A stretch of 64,000 nucleotides of DNA from JBFIHF01 sp964411125 (GTDB taxonomy: Bacteria > Myxococcota_A > Bradymonadia > Bradymonadales > Bradymonadaceae), in contig CAYPJU010000010.1 in NCBI GenBank assembly GCA_964411125.1, forward strand, positions 43,304 to 107,303, written 5' to 3'. Each line of letters starts with the position of its first letter. Positions within the stretch are counted from its first letter, which is position 1. Below the pieces are notes generated by a model, which did no database searches, was not told the DNA's origin, and saw nothing but the letters and a program-made list of their open reading frames with translations. The position numbers and the translations under genes were made by a program. Positions 35,489 to 45,026 of the stretch are shown here, piece after piece.

Positions 35489-37795
35489 CTAGCGCCTCGA
35501 GCCGCGGACCGGCTCGACGTCTTTTCGCTCGGGGTCGTCGGGGGCGCATGGAACCTTGGCCAGGACGAATTTCTTGTTCCGGTTGTAGACGACACACGCC
35601 TGGTTTCGCAGCTCCGAGGGGAGCTCGCGCTGAAACTCCCCCCGATACCGGGGGTACTCCATGATCCCGTAGAAGGTCTCTTCCCCGATCTGGCTGACGA
35701 AATGATCGAAGTCGTCGTCGTCGCGGATCGGGATCACTTCGTTCTGGCTGTAGAACGTCTCCCCTCGCCAGTTCAGCTTGTAAGCGATCACCGGCTGCTC
35801 GCAGAAACGTTTGGGTGGGTGGGCTCCCGGAGGACCTTCGACGCGATCGCACACCGAATAGTAGTAGTCCCACAGTCCCTTCTGGCTCCACGTCTCGCTG
35901 AGGCGCGGCATGTAGACGTTGAGACAGAACACCGCGAGGGCGACGCCGCTCCCGAGCATCGCGACGAGGCTCACGCGACGCACCACCCGATTTCGGAAGG
36001 TCAGGAGCAGCGCTCCGATCACCGCAGGGGTCCCGATCGCGAAGAGCGCCCGACGAAACTCGGTGTCCCACGCGTCGTTGTCCCACTCCCGGTCGTACTT
36101 GTACGTGAACAGATTCTTCAGGATCTGTGGATCGTTCACCAGATCCCACCCGAGCAACACGATCAGCGGCGCCGCGAGAAGAAAGAGCGGCCACGGGTGC
36201 GGCAGTTCGCCGTCCAGCGCATCGTCGAGGAGCAACGCGATCAACATCGCCACCGCCGGGACGGCCGGGAAGATGTAGTGGTGAAACTTCGTGCTGGAGA
36301 GGGTGAAGAGCGTGAAAGCGATCGTCGCCCAGAGAACCAGGAAGAGTGTGGCACGTGTCTGATCATTGTCCCGCTCGAGGCGATCTCCCCCGAAGAACCG
36401 AGCGAAGACGGCGGGGACGTACGCGGTCCAGGGGAAGAGTCCGTAACCCATCCACTTCGCGAAATGCTCGAAGCTACCGTTGTCCAACTGGTGAACGCCG
36501 CTGGCGAGCCGCTTGAAGTGGTCGTGGATGAAGAACCGGTTCCAGAACCCCTGGGTGTGCCGGATGAGCATCGCGGCGTACCACGGGAAGGTCACCGCGA
36601 TGAAGATCGGGACGCCGCGCAGCAGCTCGACGTCCTTGAGCATCCGCCATTCGCGGGTCAGCAGAATGTAGAAGAAGATGAACGCCCCCGGGAGCATGAA
36701 CCCGAGCAACCCCTTTGCCAGGGTCGCCAGCCCGATGAAGACGTAGAACGTGAGCAACAACGGCCGGCGACGCGCCGCGAGCGGACGCGCCACGATGAAC
36801 CAGACGGCGAATGCGAGGCAGCTCGCGTAGATGGCGGCCTGAACGCCCCCCCACACGAACCACGCGTTGAGGTCAATCAGCGGCTTCTTCGAGACGATGA
36901 GCGTAGGGATCAGGAGCCCCAGGAGCGGTCCCCAGAGGGCGATGGCCGATCCGATCGTCAGGCGCTTGCGAAGCATCCGGGCGCGGTCGTCCCCCTTCCT
37001 CCCCACAAAGAGCGCCGCGACGAACACGATCGCGGCGAGGCCGAGCAGCGATCCCGACACGGCCACGGCGACCATCGGAGATCGCGTGAGCTGCGTCATC
37101 ACGCTGTTGGCCGCCCCTCGCCAGCCGGACAGCCCGGCGAGCAGCAAGGTGATCTGCGGGATCGAGATGACGCCGATCCAGCCCAGCGTGAGCACGTAGG
37201 TGAAGAGATCTGCCGGCTTTTCTCGATCGCGGCCGAAGACTCCCATCATGAAGAAACAGAGGCCGATCGTCATCAACCCGACGAACGGCATGTCCGTCTG
37301 CGCCTGCCGGCTCAGGAAGAACCAGAACGGCGAGGTCGCCAGGACCCCCGCCATCACGGCACCCGTACGGCGACTCCAAACGGACGCTCCCATGGCGTAG
37401 ACGAGGACGAGAGCCAGGATCGACACGAGCGCGACACCAATCCGGATCGCGAACTCGCTGAACCCGAAGACCTCGAGCCCCATCGCCATCATCCACATCA
37501 GCAGGATCGGCTTCGAATAGAAGTAGGCCCCCTCTTGGGATCCCCCCTTGTCCTGCCAGTGACTACCCCACCACGTGCTGATCCAGTCGTGCCGCTCCGT
37601 AATCTGGCGGCCGACTTCGCCGTAGTGGGTCTCCCACGGATCCCACAGCCCGAAACTTCCGAGCATCGGAAGGAGCAGTAAACATGCGGCGATGAAGACG
37701 ACTACGCGATCGCGCCAGACGCTCTTCGCTTCGGGGTCGAAGCGGAGCAAAGACGGGGGGTTCCGGTCCGGCGTGGAAGATTCTGGGGCTGACAT
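35489..37795 (-). CDS. ArnT/PMT-family membrane glycosyltransferase
   Basis: A 768-aa GT-C glycosyltransferase of the ArnT/PMT (GT83/GT39) type, using a lipid-linked sugar donor on the periplasmic side. The first loop has the signature DE motif GLWDPWETHYGEVGRQI (about 49-65). About eleven transmembrane segments are visible, with a C-terminal soluble part (~600-768) resembling ArnT's. It might add aminoarabinose or another sugar to lipid A or a cell-surface polymer. It is transcribed alone from a strong promoter whose -10 ends about 30 bases before the ATG. No arn operon genes are near. Confidence 0.8.
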   Translation of the reverse strand: MSAPESSTPDRNPPSLLRFDPEAKSVWRDRVVVFIAACLLLLPMLGSFGLWDPWETHYGEVGRQITERHDWISTWWGSHWQDKGGSQEGAYFYSKPILLMWMMAMGLEVFGFSEFAIRIGVALVSILALVLVYAMGASVWSRRTGAVMAGVLATSPFWFFLSRQAQTDMPFVGLMTIGLCFFMMGVFGRDREKPADLFTYVLTLGWIGVISIPQITLLLAGLSGWRGAANSVMTQLTRSPMVAVAVSGSLLGLAAIVFVAALFVGRKGDDRARMLRKRLTIGSAIALWGPLLGLLIPTLIVSKKPLIDLNAWFVWGGVQAAIYASCLAFAVWFIVARPLAARRRPLLLTFYVFIGLATLAKGLLGFMLPGAFIFFYILLTREWRMLKDVELLRGVPIFIAVTFPWYAAMLIRHTQGFWNRFFIHDHFKRLASGVHQLDNGSFEHFAKWMGYGLFPWTAYVPAVFARFFGGDRLERDNDQTRATLFLVLWATIAFTLFTLSSTKFHHYIFPAVPAVAMLIALLLDDALDGELPHPWPLFLLAAPLIVLLGWDLVNDPQILKNLFTYKYDREWDNDAWDTEFRRALFAIGTPAVIGALLLTFRNRVVRRVSLVAMLGSGVALAVFCLNVYMPRLSETWSQKGLWDYYYSVCDRVEGPPGAHPPKRFCEQPVIAYKLNWRGETFYSQNEVIPIRDDDDFDHFVSQIGEETFYGIMEYPRYRGEFQRELPSELRNQACVVYNRNKKFVLAKVPCAPDDPERKDVEPVRGSRR

Positions 37796-37827
37796 CTTGT
37801 TGAAAGTCTCGTGCTCGCGCGGCGCCG

Positions 37828-37857
37828 TTTATAGGTGTCGGTGAGACGTAGTGTCAA
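37828..37857 (-). promoter_or_regulatory. Sigma-70-type promoter of the ArnT-like gene
   Basis: On the minus strand: TTGACA (37852-37857), 18-base spacer, TATAAA (37828-37833). Both hexamers are near-perfect; the predicted transcription start lies about 25 bases before the coding start. Confidence 0.75.
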
Positions 37858-37877
37858 CGAAGCGCCCGATCGGTAGC

Positions 37878-37907
37878 TTGACGGGCGATTCCGACCGCAA
37901 CTATAAG
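37878..37907 (+). promoter_or_regulatory. Sigma-70-type promoter, rightward
   Basis: TTGACG (37878-37883), 18-base spacer, TATAAG (37902-37907). It faces the small unknown gene at 37984 and is back to back with the ArnT-side promoter, their -35 boxes only 20 bases apart. Confidence 0.7.
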
Positions 37908-37983
37908 AGAGCGAAGCACGCACTACACCAAGGAAGGACGCAGGAAGAGAGTGCGTGGACTCTGTGGCGCCGGAGGATCGAGC

Positions 37984-38454
37984 TTGTCTGATCCCATCGA
38001 ACTCCTCGAACAACGGGTGCAATCCGTACTCGCCGAGGCCGACAGCACTTTCGGGCTTCATTTCTTCTGCCAGATCGGCGGGCGGTACGACGAGCGGGGT
38101 ATCATCACCCTGCAGATCTCCGGGTCCGGTTGGTGTCTCCTCTCCTGGAGAGCCGACGAGACGACGGATATGTACAGCTTCCAACTGCGCGATTCGGATA
38201 TGAAGCGACTCTACACCGTCGTCCTGGAACATCCGTTCTGGCGCGCGAACCCCAAGCGTCGGTCACGCAAAGATCACGAGATCAACCACCACTTCCGCTT
38301 GTCCGATCAAGCTGCCGGTACGTGCAACAGTATCCAGTTCTGGTCCGACGACATGGACGAGTTCCCCGTCCTCAGAACGCTGGTGGAGCGAATTCTTCGG
38401 CTGATCGACGCGCTCTCGGAAGGCGACATCCCGACCGAGCAATTGGTGTCGTGA
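37984..38454 (+). CDS. Protein of unknown function
   Basis: A 156-aa soluble acidic protein; I do not recognise a family. Visible features: an N-terminal helix (IELLEQRVQSVLAEAD), Trp-rich centre (GSGWCLLSWRADE, VVLEHPFWRANP) and a C-terminal helix. Start TTG 37984 is favoured by GGAGG at 37972-37976, seven bases upstream; GTG 37951 would add eleven residues. It is read from the rightward promoter at 37878-37907. Confidence 0.6.
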   Translation: MSDPIELLEQRVQSVLAEADSTFGLHFFCQIGGRYDERGIITLQISGSGWCLLSWRADETTDMYSFQLRDSDMKRLYTVVLEHPFWRANPKRRSRKDHEINHHFRLSDQAAGTCNSIQFWSDDMDEFPVLRTLVERILRLIDALSEGDIPTEQLVS

Positions 38455-38491
38455 GTCCTGCGGGCACCGCATCCAGACCCCATCTCCACGC

Positions 38492-38743
38492 ATGAAGAAC
38501 TTCCGAGCGCCTCTCGTCGCGGCGTTGGTACTGGCGTTTGGCACGACTGCCGGGACCGGCTGCGAAGATCGCACGACGGAGAAGCTCCCCGAAGTACAGG
38601 AGCTTCCGCCGATCGAAGAGAAGATGAACGCGACGCGCGAAGCGGCGGCGACGGCACTCGAAGAGACGCGTGAGGCGGCCGAGAAACAAGCCCCCGAGCT
38701 CGTCGGCCAGCCGTCCCCTCAGAGTTCGGGCGAGAACGAGTAG
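38492..38743 (+). CDS. Small lipoprotein, helical and Glu/Ala-rich
   Basis: An 83-aa lipoprotein: signal peptide and lipobox (GTGC, Cys24), then a helical Glu/Ala/Thr-rich segment (EEKMNATREAAATALEETRE). Such small helical lipoproteins can be envelope linkers. Its 3' end overlaps the convergent AgmX/PglI-domain gene by 25 bases. It has no clear ribosome site. Confidence 0.55.
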   Translation: MKNFRAPLVAALVLAFGTTAGTGCEDRTTEKLPEVQELPPIEEKMNATREAAATALEETREAAEKQAPELVGQPSPQSSGENE

Positions 38744-39333
38744 GTCTTGTTCACGGCGAGCGCCCCGCCATCCGGCGTCGGGAACTCCATCTGCTTCGCC
38801 TGTCGCTCCATACAGTCGTGCACAGTCCCGTCGCGAAGGGAGATTCCGCGTGCGCGCGCCGAACGAACCGAGCCGTCGGAGCCGATGACCAGCTCGAGCC
38901 GCACCTTCCCTTCGAGTCCCGGGGTGTTCTTCAAGACGCGCTCGTAGCAATTCTTCATTGCTCCCGCATGCGCGTTGAACACGCGATTCAACTGCGACTT
39001 GCTGAGTTTCCCCTTGTACGTCGGCGGCGCCACCCGGGCCGACTTCGTCTTCGGCGGAGGAGCGTCGACCGCCTCGAGCTCCAGGGCGAGCGAGCGACTC
39101 ACGTCGTTGACGTGGACCGAGGCCGAGGTGGCGGAGGTTTGCGCCATCATCTTCGCCTCGTAAAGCGAAGCGCCGCTGGTATCTTCCTTCTCGGCCCCCG
39201 CGTCGACGGACGGTGTCGCCGTGTTGGTCGCGGGCGGCTGCGTCGGCTCTTCTTTGCAGCCATCGCACGCAGCGAGGGAAACGAGTAGGGTGGCGAGGCC
39301 GAAGCGTACGGCGAACGGTCGAATCGAAACCAT
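38719..39333 (-). CDS. AgmX/PglI C-terminal domain lipoprotein
   Basis: A 204-aa lipoprotein. Signal and lipobox LAAC (about Cys22) then a Pro/Thr/Ala linker, then an AgmX/PglI-type C-terminal domain (a TonB-like fold found in gliding and envelope proteins of myxobacteria): SQLNRVFNAHAGAMKNCYER, PGLEGKVRLELVIGSDGSV, and VHDCMERQAKQMEFPTPDGG, with the two conserved cysteines. Start at 39333 is taken since it opens on MVSIRPFAVRFG and gives the signal; a start at 39399 is unlikely. It lies back to back with the RNA methyltransferase gene. Confidence 0.75.
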   Translation of the reverse strand: MVSIRPFAVRFGLATLLVSLAACDGCKEEPTQPPATNTATPSVDAGAEKEDTSGASLYEAKMMAQTSATSASVHVNDVSRSLALELEAVDAPPPKTKSARVAPPTYKGKLSKSQLNRVFNAHAGAMKNCYERVLKNTPGLEGKVRLELVIGSDGSVRSARARGISLRDGTVHDCMERQAKQMEFPTPDGGALAVNKTYSFSPEL

Positions 39334-39410
39334 CTTGTTCCAAACTTCTGGGGCAAATTGCTCGGCCGCATTGTCCCATACATACGCCCCTTCACTCAAC
39401 GCGACGACAC

Positions 39411-40652
39411 GTGAACGACAAACCCTTGAAAATCCTACGGGTCCAGACAGAGAGGCTCGCCCAGGGCGGGGACGCCGTCGGCCACCTCCCCGACGGTCCC
39501 GTCGTATTCGTCCCCGGCGCCCTCCCCGAAGAGCTCGTCGAGATCGAGATCATCAAGGAAAAGAAGCGTTGGGCTCGCGCGAAGCTCCTTCAGGTCGTGG
39601 AGCCGTCCCCCGACCGGATCCCGTCGGACTGCGCGATCTCCGACAAGTGCGGCGGGTGCGACTTCCGACATTACGCCTACCCCGCCGAGTTCGACGCCAA
39701 GATCGCGGCAGCGCGGGAGACTCTGGCCCGAATCGGGCACGTCGATCTCGACGATGTGGCCGAGGCGCGGACCCCGGGGACGCCGTCCGATCGGTACCGT
39801 ATCCGTGCTCGCTTCCACCTCGAGGGGGGCACCCTCGGCTTTTACCGCGCCGGGTCGCGCCGGATCGTCGAGGTCGAGACGTGTCCGGCGGTCGATCCCC
39901 GGATCGAGGCGACCCTTCCGGCGCTCGCAGAACTCGCGACCCACGTGGGCGACGGCGCACTCCTGGTCGAGACAGCCGACTCCGGCGCGGTCGTCACCGT
40001 GGTCGACGGCCACGCGCCGCGCCACGCGCTCGACTACGCCGTGAAGTCGGGCGCGATCCGCGGAGTTCGCATGGGCGACGACGAGTACGGCGACCCCACG
40101 ATTCCCGCCCGCGATGCCGTCGGCGTCGACGTCGATACGCGAGTACCTTCCGACCGGTTTCGTCAGGCCCATGGACCGATGACACCCGTGCTTCGCCAGG
40201 CCGTGGTCGATGAGGTAGGACGCGGAGACTTCCTCTACGAGCTCTTCTGCGGATCAGGGAGCTTCACGTTCGCCCTCGCCGGCGCGTTCGGCCAGATTCA
40301 CGGCTGGGATTGCGACGAGAGCGGGATCGCCATCGGCGACGAGCTCGCCGAAACGCTCGGGTACGGTCACATCCGGTTCGAGGTAGCGGACCTCTTTGGC
40401 GAGGTCCCCGAGGTGCCGTCGGGCGCGACTGTCTTGCTCGATCCGCCGAGGGAGGGAGCCGACGCAGCGTGCCGCGTCATCGCGACGAGTGACGCAGCGA
40501 GGGTCTGCTACGTATCGTGTGACGTGGCGACGCTGGCGCGGGACGCCGCTACGTTGGCCGAGGGCGGATGGATACTGCGTTCGATTCGATGGATCGACAT
40601 GTTCCCACGTACGAGCCATCTCGAAGCGGTCGCCACGTTCGAACGAGGGTGA
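39411..40652 (+). CDS. RNA m5U methyltransferase, TrmA/RumA family
   Basis: A SAM-dependent uracil-C5 RNA methyltransferase (RlmD/RumA-like, 413 aa). An N-terminal TRAM domain (1-65) is followed by a 4Fe-4S cluster motif C74-x5-C80-x2-C83 with a fourth Cys in VETCP, a SAM fold with YELFCGSGSFTFALA, LLDPPREG, and the catalytic Cys (370) in YVSCDVATLARD. GTG 39411 is the start, as the frame before it lies in the other-strand promoter region. It ends six bases from the convergent Ser/Thr kinase stop. Confidence 0.88.
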   Translation: MNDKPLKILRVQTERLAQGGDAVGHLPDGPVVFVPGALPEELVEIEIIKEKKRWARAKLLQVVEPSPDRIPSDCAISDKCGGCDFRHYAYPAEFDAKIAAARETLARIGHVDLDDVAEARTPGTPSDRYRIRARFHLEGGTLGFYRAGSRRIVEVETCPAVDPRIEATLPALAELATHVGDGALLVETADSGAVVTVVDGHAPRHALDYAVKSGAIRGVRMGDDEYGDPTIPARDAVGVDVDTRVPSDRFRQAHGPMTPVLRQAVVDEVGRGDFLYELFCGSGSFTFALAGAFGQIHGWDCDESGIAIGDELAETLGYGHIRFEVADLFGEVPEVPSGATVLLDPPREGADAACRVIATSDAARVCYVSCDVATLARDAATLAEGGWILRSIRWIDMFPRTSHLEAVATFERG

Positions 40653-40658
40653 CGAGAC

Positions 40659-42386
40659 TCAGAAGGTCGATTCGAGGAGCTTCTTGACCGGCTTCAAGTC
40701 CCCTTGCTTCGGGGCTGGCTCGCCCTGCTCTTTTGGAGTTCCAGCCGCAATGTCCGCGGCGAGCGTCGCCTCGCCGTGGATCAGTCCGGCGACAGCCTGA
40801 GCGCGGACGACGACCGACGCAGCGAGGACGGCGCTCGCACCGGCCGAGTCGGAGGCTTCCTCGGCAGCCGCCGCGACGACTTGCTCGCGTTCGGCGACGG
40901 CGGCGGAGGCGGCTTCCGGATCTTCGGGGTCCTTGCCGCCGATGGCGACCGCGGCGATCACGGCCAACACCGCGATCACCGCGACGACGATCGGGACCAC
41001 CGGCAGCGTGCGCGGCGGCATCAGATCTTCGTCGTCGGGAGCTCCGGCGAGCGTCGGGACTGACGGGTTCGATGCGTCGCGAAGCGGCGGCGGGGGCGAA
41101 TACGGCCCCGGCGGGGGAGTCGTGATGGCCGGGGGGCGATGGATCGCGACGGGAATCGCGCTGTCGTCCATCGTCGGCTCGTTCGCGATCCAGTCCTGCA
41201 GCGCGATCGCGTCGACCTCTTCGGCCGGAACGCAGTCGAGCAACGCCTCGTCGAAGTAGTCGTTCCGAATCTGCTGCAAAATCTCGGCGATCGACTCGCA
41301 GTCCTGCGGTCGGTGCGCCGGATCCTTGGCCAGACAGGCCATCACCAGGTCGTCGAGCGCCGGGGGGACGACGTGCTCGAGTCCAGGCACCGAGCGGAGT
41401 GGTCTCGCCGGCACGTTGATGTGCTTCATGGCGAGCCCCATCTGCGTCTCGGCTGCGAACGGGAGGTTTCCGGAGATGAGCTCGAAGAGCATGATCCCGA
41501 CCGCGTAGATGTCGGCGGGAGCGCCAATCTTGTCGCCCCGAGCCTGCTCGGGGCTCATGTACGCCGGCGTTCCCCATAGCGTCCCCGACTGCGTCATCGT
41601 TCGGTCCGTGAGGTGTTTCGCGATCCCGAAGTCGAGCAGTTTCGTGAACTCCTCTTTTCCGTTCACGTCGACGATGTAGATGTTCTCCGGCTTCAGATCG
41701 CGGTGGATCACCTTGTTCTGGTGGGCCTCGTAGAGCACGCCACACACCGGAGGCACCAGCTCGAAGACTTCCCGGAACGTGACGAAGCGGTAAGCGAGCC
41801 GGTCCGCGAGCGACTCACCCTCCAGAAGCTCCATCACCATGTAGAAGGAGCCGTCGGGAGCTTGTCCGAAATCGAAGAGGCGGAGGGCGTGAGGATGGCG
41901 AAGGTTCGAGATCGCGCGTGCTTCGTACATGAAGCGCTTTCTGATGTTCTCGTCGCGGAGGAAATCAGCCTTCAGGATCTTGAGCGCGACCTCACGCTCG
42001 AAATCGATCTGACGGGCACTGTAGACGTTGCCCATCCCCCCCTCGCCGAGCTTGTGATAGATGCGAAAGCGGTCGTCGAAGAGTGTCCCGACCAGCGGAT
42101 CTTCGAGGTCGCTCGGATCGAGGTCCAAAAGCCGCGACCCATCCTCGGGGCAGTTTTCGAGTTCGGCCCCGAAGTGCTTGCCGCACTTCCAGCAAATTCG
42201 CTCGTTCTTGGCTGTTTGGGGATTGGTTTCAGGCACTTCTAGCCCGGTCGGGGTTGTCCCGCCGAGTATAGGCGAAGGGGTGGACACAGGCAACGCGTCG
42301 GTGCTCTCCCCTCCGCGGAGCGCTGGCCGCGGGGCCGGGGTCGAGGGGGAGGGAAACACGCGCGTCTCTGTCGGCTTTCGAGTCAT
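40659..42386 (-). CDS. Zinc-ribbon Ser/Thr protein kinase (membrane)
   Basis: A 575-aa Hanks-type kinase (PknB-like). Residues 65-82 are a zinc ribbon (CWKC, then CPEDG); kinase domain about 103-380 with GEGGMG loop (114-119), Lys136, HRD (229-231), DFG (253-255) and APE-like SPEQ. A juxtamembrane Pro-rich stretch leads to one transmembrane helix (464-484) and an Ala/Glu-rich C-terminal segment that is probably periplasmic, not a PASTA domain. All catalytic residues are present. It is divergent from the PEGA gene, with 144 bases between, and convergent to the m5U methyltransferase. Signal unknown. Confidence 0.92.
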   Translation of the reverse strand: MTRKPTETRVFPSPSTPAPRPALRGGESTDALPVSTPSPILGGTTPTGLEVPETNPQTAKNERICWKCGKHFGAELENCPEDGSRLLDLDPSDLEDPLVGTLFDDRFRIYHKLGEGGMGNVYSARQIDFEREVALKILKADFLRDENIRKRFMYEARAISNLRHPHALRLFDFGQAPDGSFYMVMELLEGESLADRLAYRFVTFREVFELVPPVCGVLYEAHQNKVIHRDLKPENIYIVDVNGKEEFTKLLDFGIAKHLTDRTMTQSGTLWGTPAYMSPEQARGDKIGAPADIYAVGIMLFELISGNLPFAAETQMGLAMKHINVPARPLRSVPGLEHVVPPALDDLVMACLAKDPAHRPQDCESIAEILQQIRNDYFDEALLDCVPAEEVDAIALQDWIANEPTMDDSAIPVAIHRPPAITTPPPGPYSPPPPLRDASNPSVPTLAGAPDDEDLMPPRTLPVVPIVVAVIAVLAVIAAVAIGGKDPEDPEAASAAVAEREQVVAAAAEEASDSAGASAVLAASVVVRAQAVAGLIHGEATLAADIAAGTPKEQGEPAPKQGDLKPVKKLLESTF

Positions 42387-42530
42387 CCGACGCCGAACTT
42401 CGGCACGGGGCCGATCCGGACGACACGAAGGTCGAGATTTGTCGGTGGCATCCGCTCGACGCCGGCTCCCCCTGCCCGGCACGACGATTGTCGCGACGAA
42501 GAGACACGCGTATCCTGCTGCCGCCTCACG

Positions 42531-43508
42531 ATGGAACTCACGTTGTCCCGATCTCTCGCCATCTTCGCGCTCCTCCTCGCGGTCCCGGCCTCGGCCGCCG
42601 CCCAGCTCCCCGTGTCGAACGAGGTGGAGTGCAGCGAGTATCTGACCCCCGAGGAGCGGCGGGACGCCGAGAGGCTCGTCGTTCGCGGCGTGGCGTGTTT
42701 CGAACGACAGGAGTACCTCATCGCGCTGCGACACTATCGCGAGGCGCGTCGGCTCAGCGATTCGAACCTGCTCAACGCGGCACTCGGGCGAGTCTTTCAA
42801 GAGCTCGGCTACCCGTACATCGCGCGCCGGTACTACCGCGACTACCTCGCGGGGCAGGTCGAGGACGTCTCCGCCCGTGAGCGCATCGAGAGTCGGCTCG
42901 CGGTCGTCGAGCGCGAGATCGAGCAGGAAAATGGGGAGGTGACCTTCGAGTCTTCTCCGCCGGGGGCGACGGTCAACCTGGTGATCCTCGGTGGACAGTG
43001 GGAGGATCTGGGCCGGACCCCGATGACCGTGGCGCTCCCCCCGGGACAGCACGAGGTCGTGATTCAGGGGGACGGGTACCTGACGAAGACGGAAAAGATC
43101 ACGGTCTCCCGCGGGGCCCAACCGACGAACGTCGACTCGAGCCTCGTCTCGAACGACGCGGCGTTCGGTATGACGGGGCAACGCCTGCGTCGAATCGGAG
43201 CCATCACGATGCTCGCGTCGGCACCGTTCATCGCCTCGGGCGCCGTCTTCTACGTCGCGGGCACGATGAAGAAGTCCGACGGCGAAGCGGTGACCGAACC
43301 CCGACGTTCCGAACTCATCGACTCCGGTGGGAAGCAGCAGCGCACGGGCGTCGTTCTCGGCATCATTGGACTTGCGGCCCTCTCCACGGGCGTCGTCCTC
43401 TACGTCTTCGGCCAGGACGAGCTGCCCGGGGAGAGCGAAACCCCCTCATCGGCGCGGCTCGACGCGATTGTCGGTCCAGGCTCCGTGGGGCTGCAGCTAG
43501 CCTTCTGA
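42531..43508 (+). CDS. Exported PEGA domain protein
   Basis: A 325-aa protein with signal peptide (MELTLSRSLAIFALLLAVPASAA) and TPR-like helices (~30-125, AGVACFERQEYLIALRHYREAR-type pattern), a PEGA domain (~135-205, VTFESSPPGATV ... PPGQHEVVIQGDGY), and two transmembrane helices near 220 and 275. PEGA domains are beta-sandwiches found in myxobacterial surface proteins beside kinases. It lies divergent from the Ser/Thr kinase and may work with it. Its 3' end overlaps the convergent hyuB stop by 12 bases. Confidence 0.82.
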   Translation: MELTLSRSLAIFALLLAVPASAAAQLPVSNEVECSEYLTPEERRDAERLVVRGVACFERQEYLIALRHYREARRLSDSNLLNAALGRVFQELGYPYIARRYYRDYLAGQVEDVSARERIESRLAVVEREIEQENGEVTFESSPPGATVNLVILGGQWEDLGRTPMTVALPPGQHEVVIQGDGYLTKTEKITVSRGAQPTNVDSSLVSNDAAFGMTGQRLRRIGAITMLASAPFIASGAVFYVAGTMKKSDGEAVTEPRRSELIDSGGKQQRTGVVLGIIGLAALSTGVVLYVFGQDELPGESETPSSARLDAIVGPGSVGLQLAF

Positions 43509-45026
43509 AATCCCCCAACCGCCCCCGCCGGGGGTTCGAACTTCGAGACGATCGCCCGGCGACACCTCGAACGTCGACTTCGCCGGTAGTTCTTCGGAAG
43601 TCTCCCCGCGGTGCAGCCAGTTCTCGCCTGAAGCACCGTCTTCTCCTCCGGCCGCTCCGGGCGGTCCCCGCCGCCGCCGCTCCGTGACGACGGTCACGGT
43701 CGCGGGCGAGAGGAACTCGTAGTGTCTCACCACCCCGTCGCCACCACGATGTCGACCCTCCCCGCCAGACCCCTCCCTGATCGCGTACTCCACCATGCGC
43801 ATCGGATACGCGTGTTCCAGCGCTTCGACCGGCGTGTTCAGCGTGTTGGTCATGTGGGTCTGGATGGCCGTCGCCCCGGGGCGTGAGGGTCCCCCTCCTG
43901 CCCCCCCGGCGATCGTCTCGTAGTATGCGAACGGGTCGTCCCCGCCCCTCCCCACGAGGACGTTGTTCATCGTCCCCGCCGAAGATGCCGGAATGCGTTC
44001 GGGCATCGCCTGCGCCAGCGCCGCAAAGACGACGTCGGTGATGCGTTGGCTGGTCTCGACGTTTCCCGCGGCGACCGCGGCTGGCTCGAGAGCGTCGACC
44101 AGACTCCCCGGCTCCGTTCGAACATCGATGCAACGCATGTACCCGGCGTTCGACGGGAGGTCGGCCGGCGCGAGGCAGCGAAATGCGTACATCACCGCCG
44201 AGACCGTGACGGCTCGCGGCACGTTTACGGGACCTCTGACCTGAGGCGACGAGCCGCCGAAGTCGACGAGCGCCGACCCGCCCCTCAATACGAGCCGGCA
44301 GCGAATCGGGATGTCGACCGCATCGAATCCGTCGCCGTCCATCACGTCCTCGGCGATCCACTCCCCGCTCGGAAGCGCCTGGAGGACGTTGCGCATGAAC
44401 GCTTCGCTGTGGTCCTGCAGGGCTTTCGCCGCCGCAACGAACCCCGGCCGTTCCATCCATTGAGCCAACCGCGCAGCCCCGCGTCGATTCGCCGCGAGCT
44501 GGGCAGCGAGGTCTCCGCGTCGCTCCTTCGGAGTCCGGCTGGCCGAACAGATCGCAGCTTCGAGCTCCGCCGACCACAGGGTCGGGGGGATGCGGATCCC
44601 TTCGTCGTCCACACTCGACGAAATCGGCAGGCTGCCGGGGGCAATCCCGCCCACGTCGGCGTGGTGGGCGCGGTTCGCCACGAGAAAACGGAGCTCTCCG
44701 GCGGCGTCGTGGACGGGGCTCACGACAGTGATGTCGGGCAGATGCGTCCCCCCGGAGTACGGATCGTTGGAGACGACGTGCTGCGCCGGCGCGAGCGCAC
44801 CGAAGGCATCCAGGGCCGCGCGTACCGACATCGGGGTCGAGCCCAGATGGACGGGAATGTGGGCCGCCTGCGCCACCATCCCCCCCTCGGCATCGAACAC
44901 CGCGCAGGAGTAGTCGCGCCGCTCTTTGATGTTCGGGGAGAACGCCGAGCGCATCAGCGTCGCCCCCATCTCTTCGGCGATCGAAGCGAAGATGTTGCGG
45001 AAGATCTCGAGTTCGATCGCGTTCAC
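43497..45026 (-). CDS. hyuB: Hydantoinase B / oxoprolinase beta subunit
   Basis: Beta subunit of the HyuA/HyuB ATP-dependent amidohydrolase (hydantoinase or 5-oxoprolinase), 509 aa. Features: N-terminal ELEIFRNIFASIAEEMGATLMRSAFS, SPNIKERRDYSCAVFD, VSNDPYSGGTHLPDI and the Gly-rich GGAGGGPSRPGA. GTG 45026 overlaps the hyuA stop (GTGA), so translation is coupled. Last gene of the gdhA-hyuA-hyuB unit; substrate not decided, but with gdhA upstream 5-oxoproline to glutamate is attractive. Confidence 0.9.
   Translation of the reverse strand: MNAIELEIFRNIFASIAEEMGATLMRSAFSPNIKERRDYSCAVFDAEGGMVAQAAHIPVHLGSTPMSVRAALDAFGALAPAQHVVSNDPYSGGTHLPDITVVSPVHDAAGELRFLVANRAHHADVGGIAPGSLPISSSVDDEGIRIPPTLWSAELEAAICSASRTPKERRGDLAAQLAANRRGAARLAQWMERPGFVAAAKALQDHSEAFMRNVLQALPSGEWIAEDVMDGDGFDAVDIPIRCRLVLRGGSALVDFGGSSPQVRGPVNVPRAVTVSAVMYAFRCLAPADLPSNAGYMRCIDVRTEPGSLVDALEPAAVAAGNVETSQRITDVVFAALAQAMPERIPASSAGTMNNVLVGRGGDDPFAYYETIAGGAGGGPSRPGATAIQTHMTNTLNTPVEALEHAYPMRMVEYAIREGSGGEGRHRGGDGVVRHYEFLSPATVTVVTERRRRGPPGAAGGEDGASGENWLHRGETSEELPAKSTFEVSPGDRLEVRTPGGGGWGISEG

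Noticed and set aside
35285..37681. 798-codon open frame antisense to the ArnT-like gene
   Set aside because: Composition is charged and low-complexity with no recognisable domain; the leftward gene has the DE motif and membrane helices. A GC-driven shadow.
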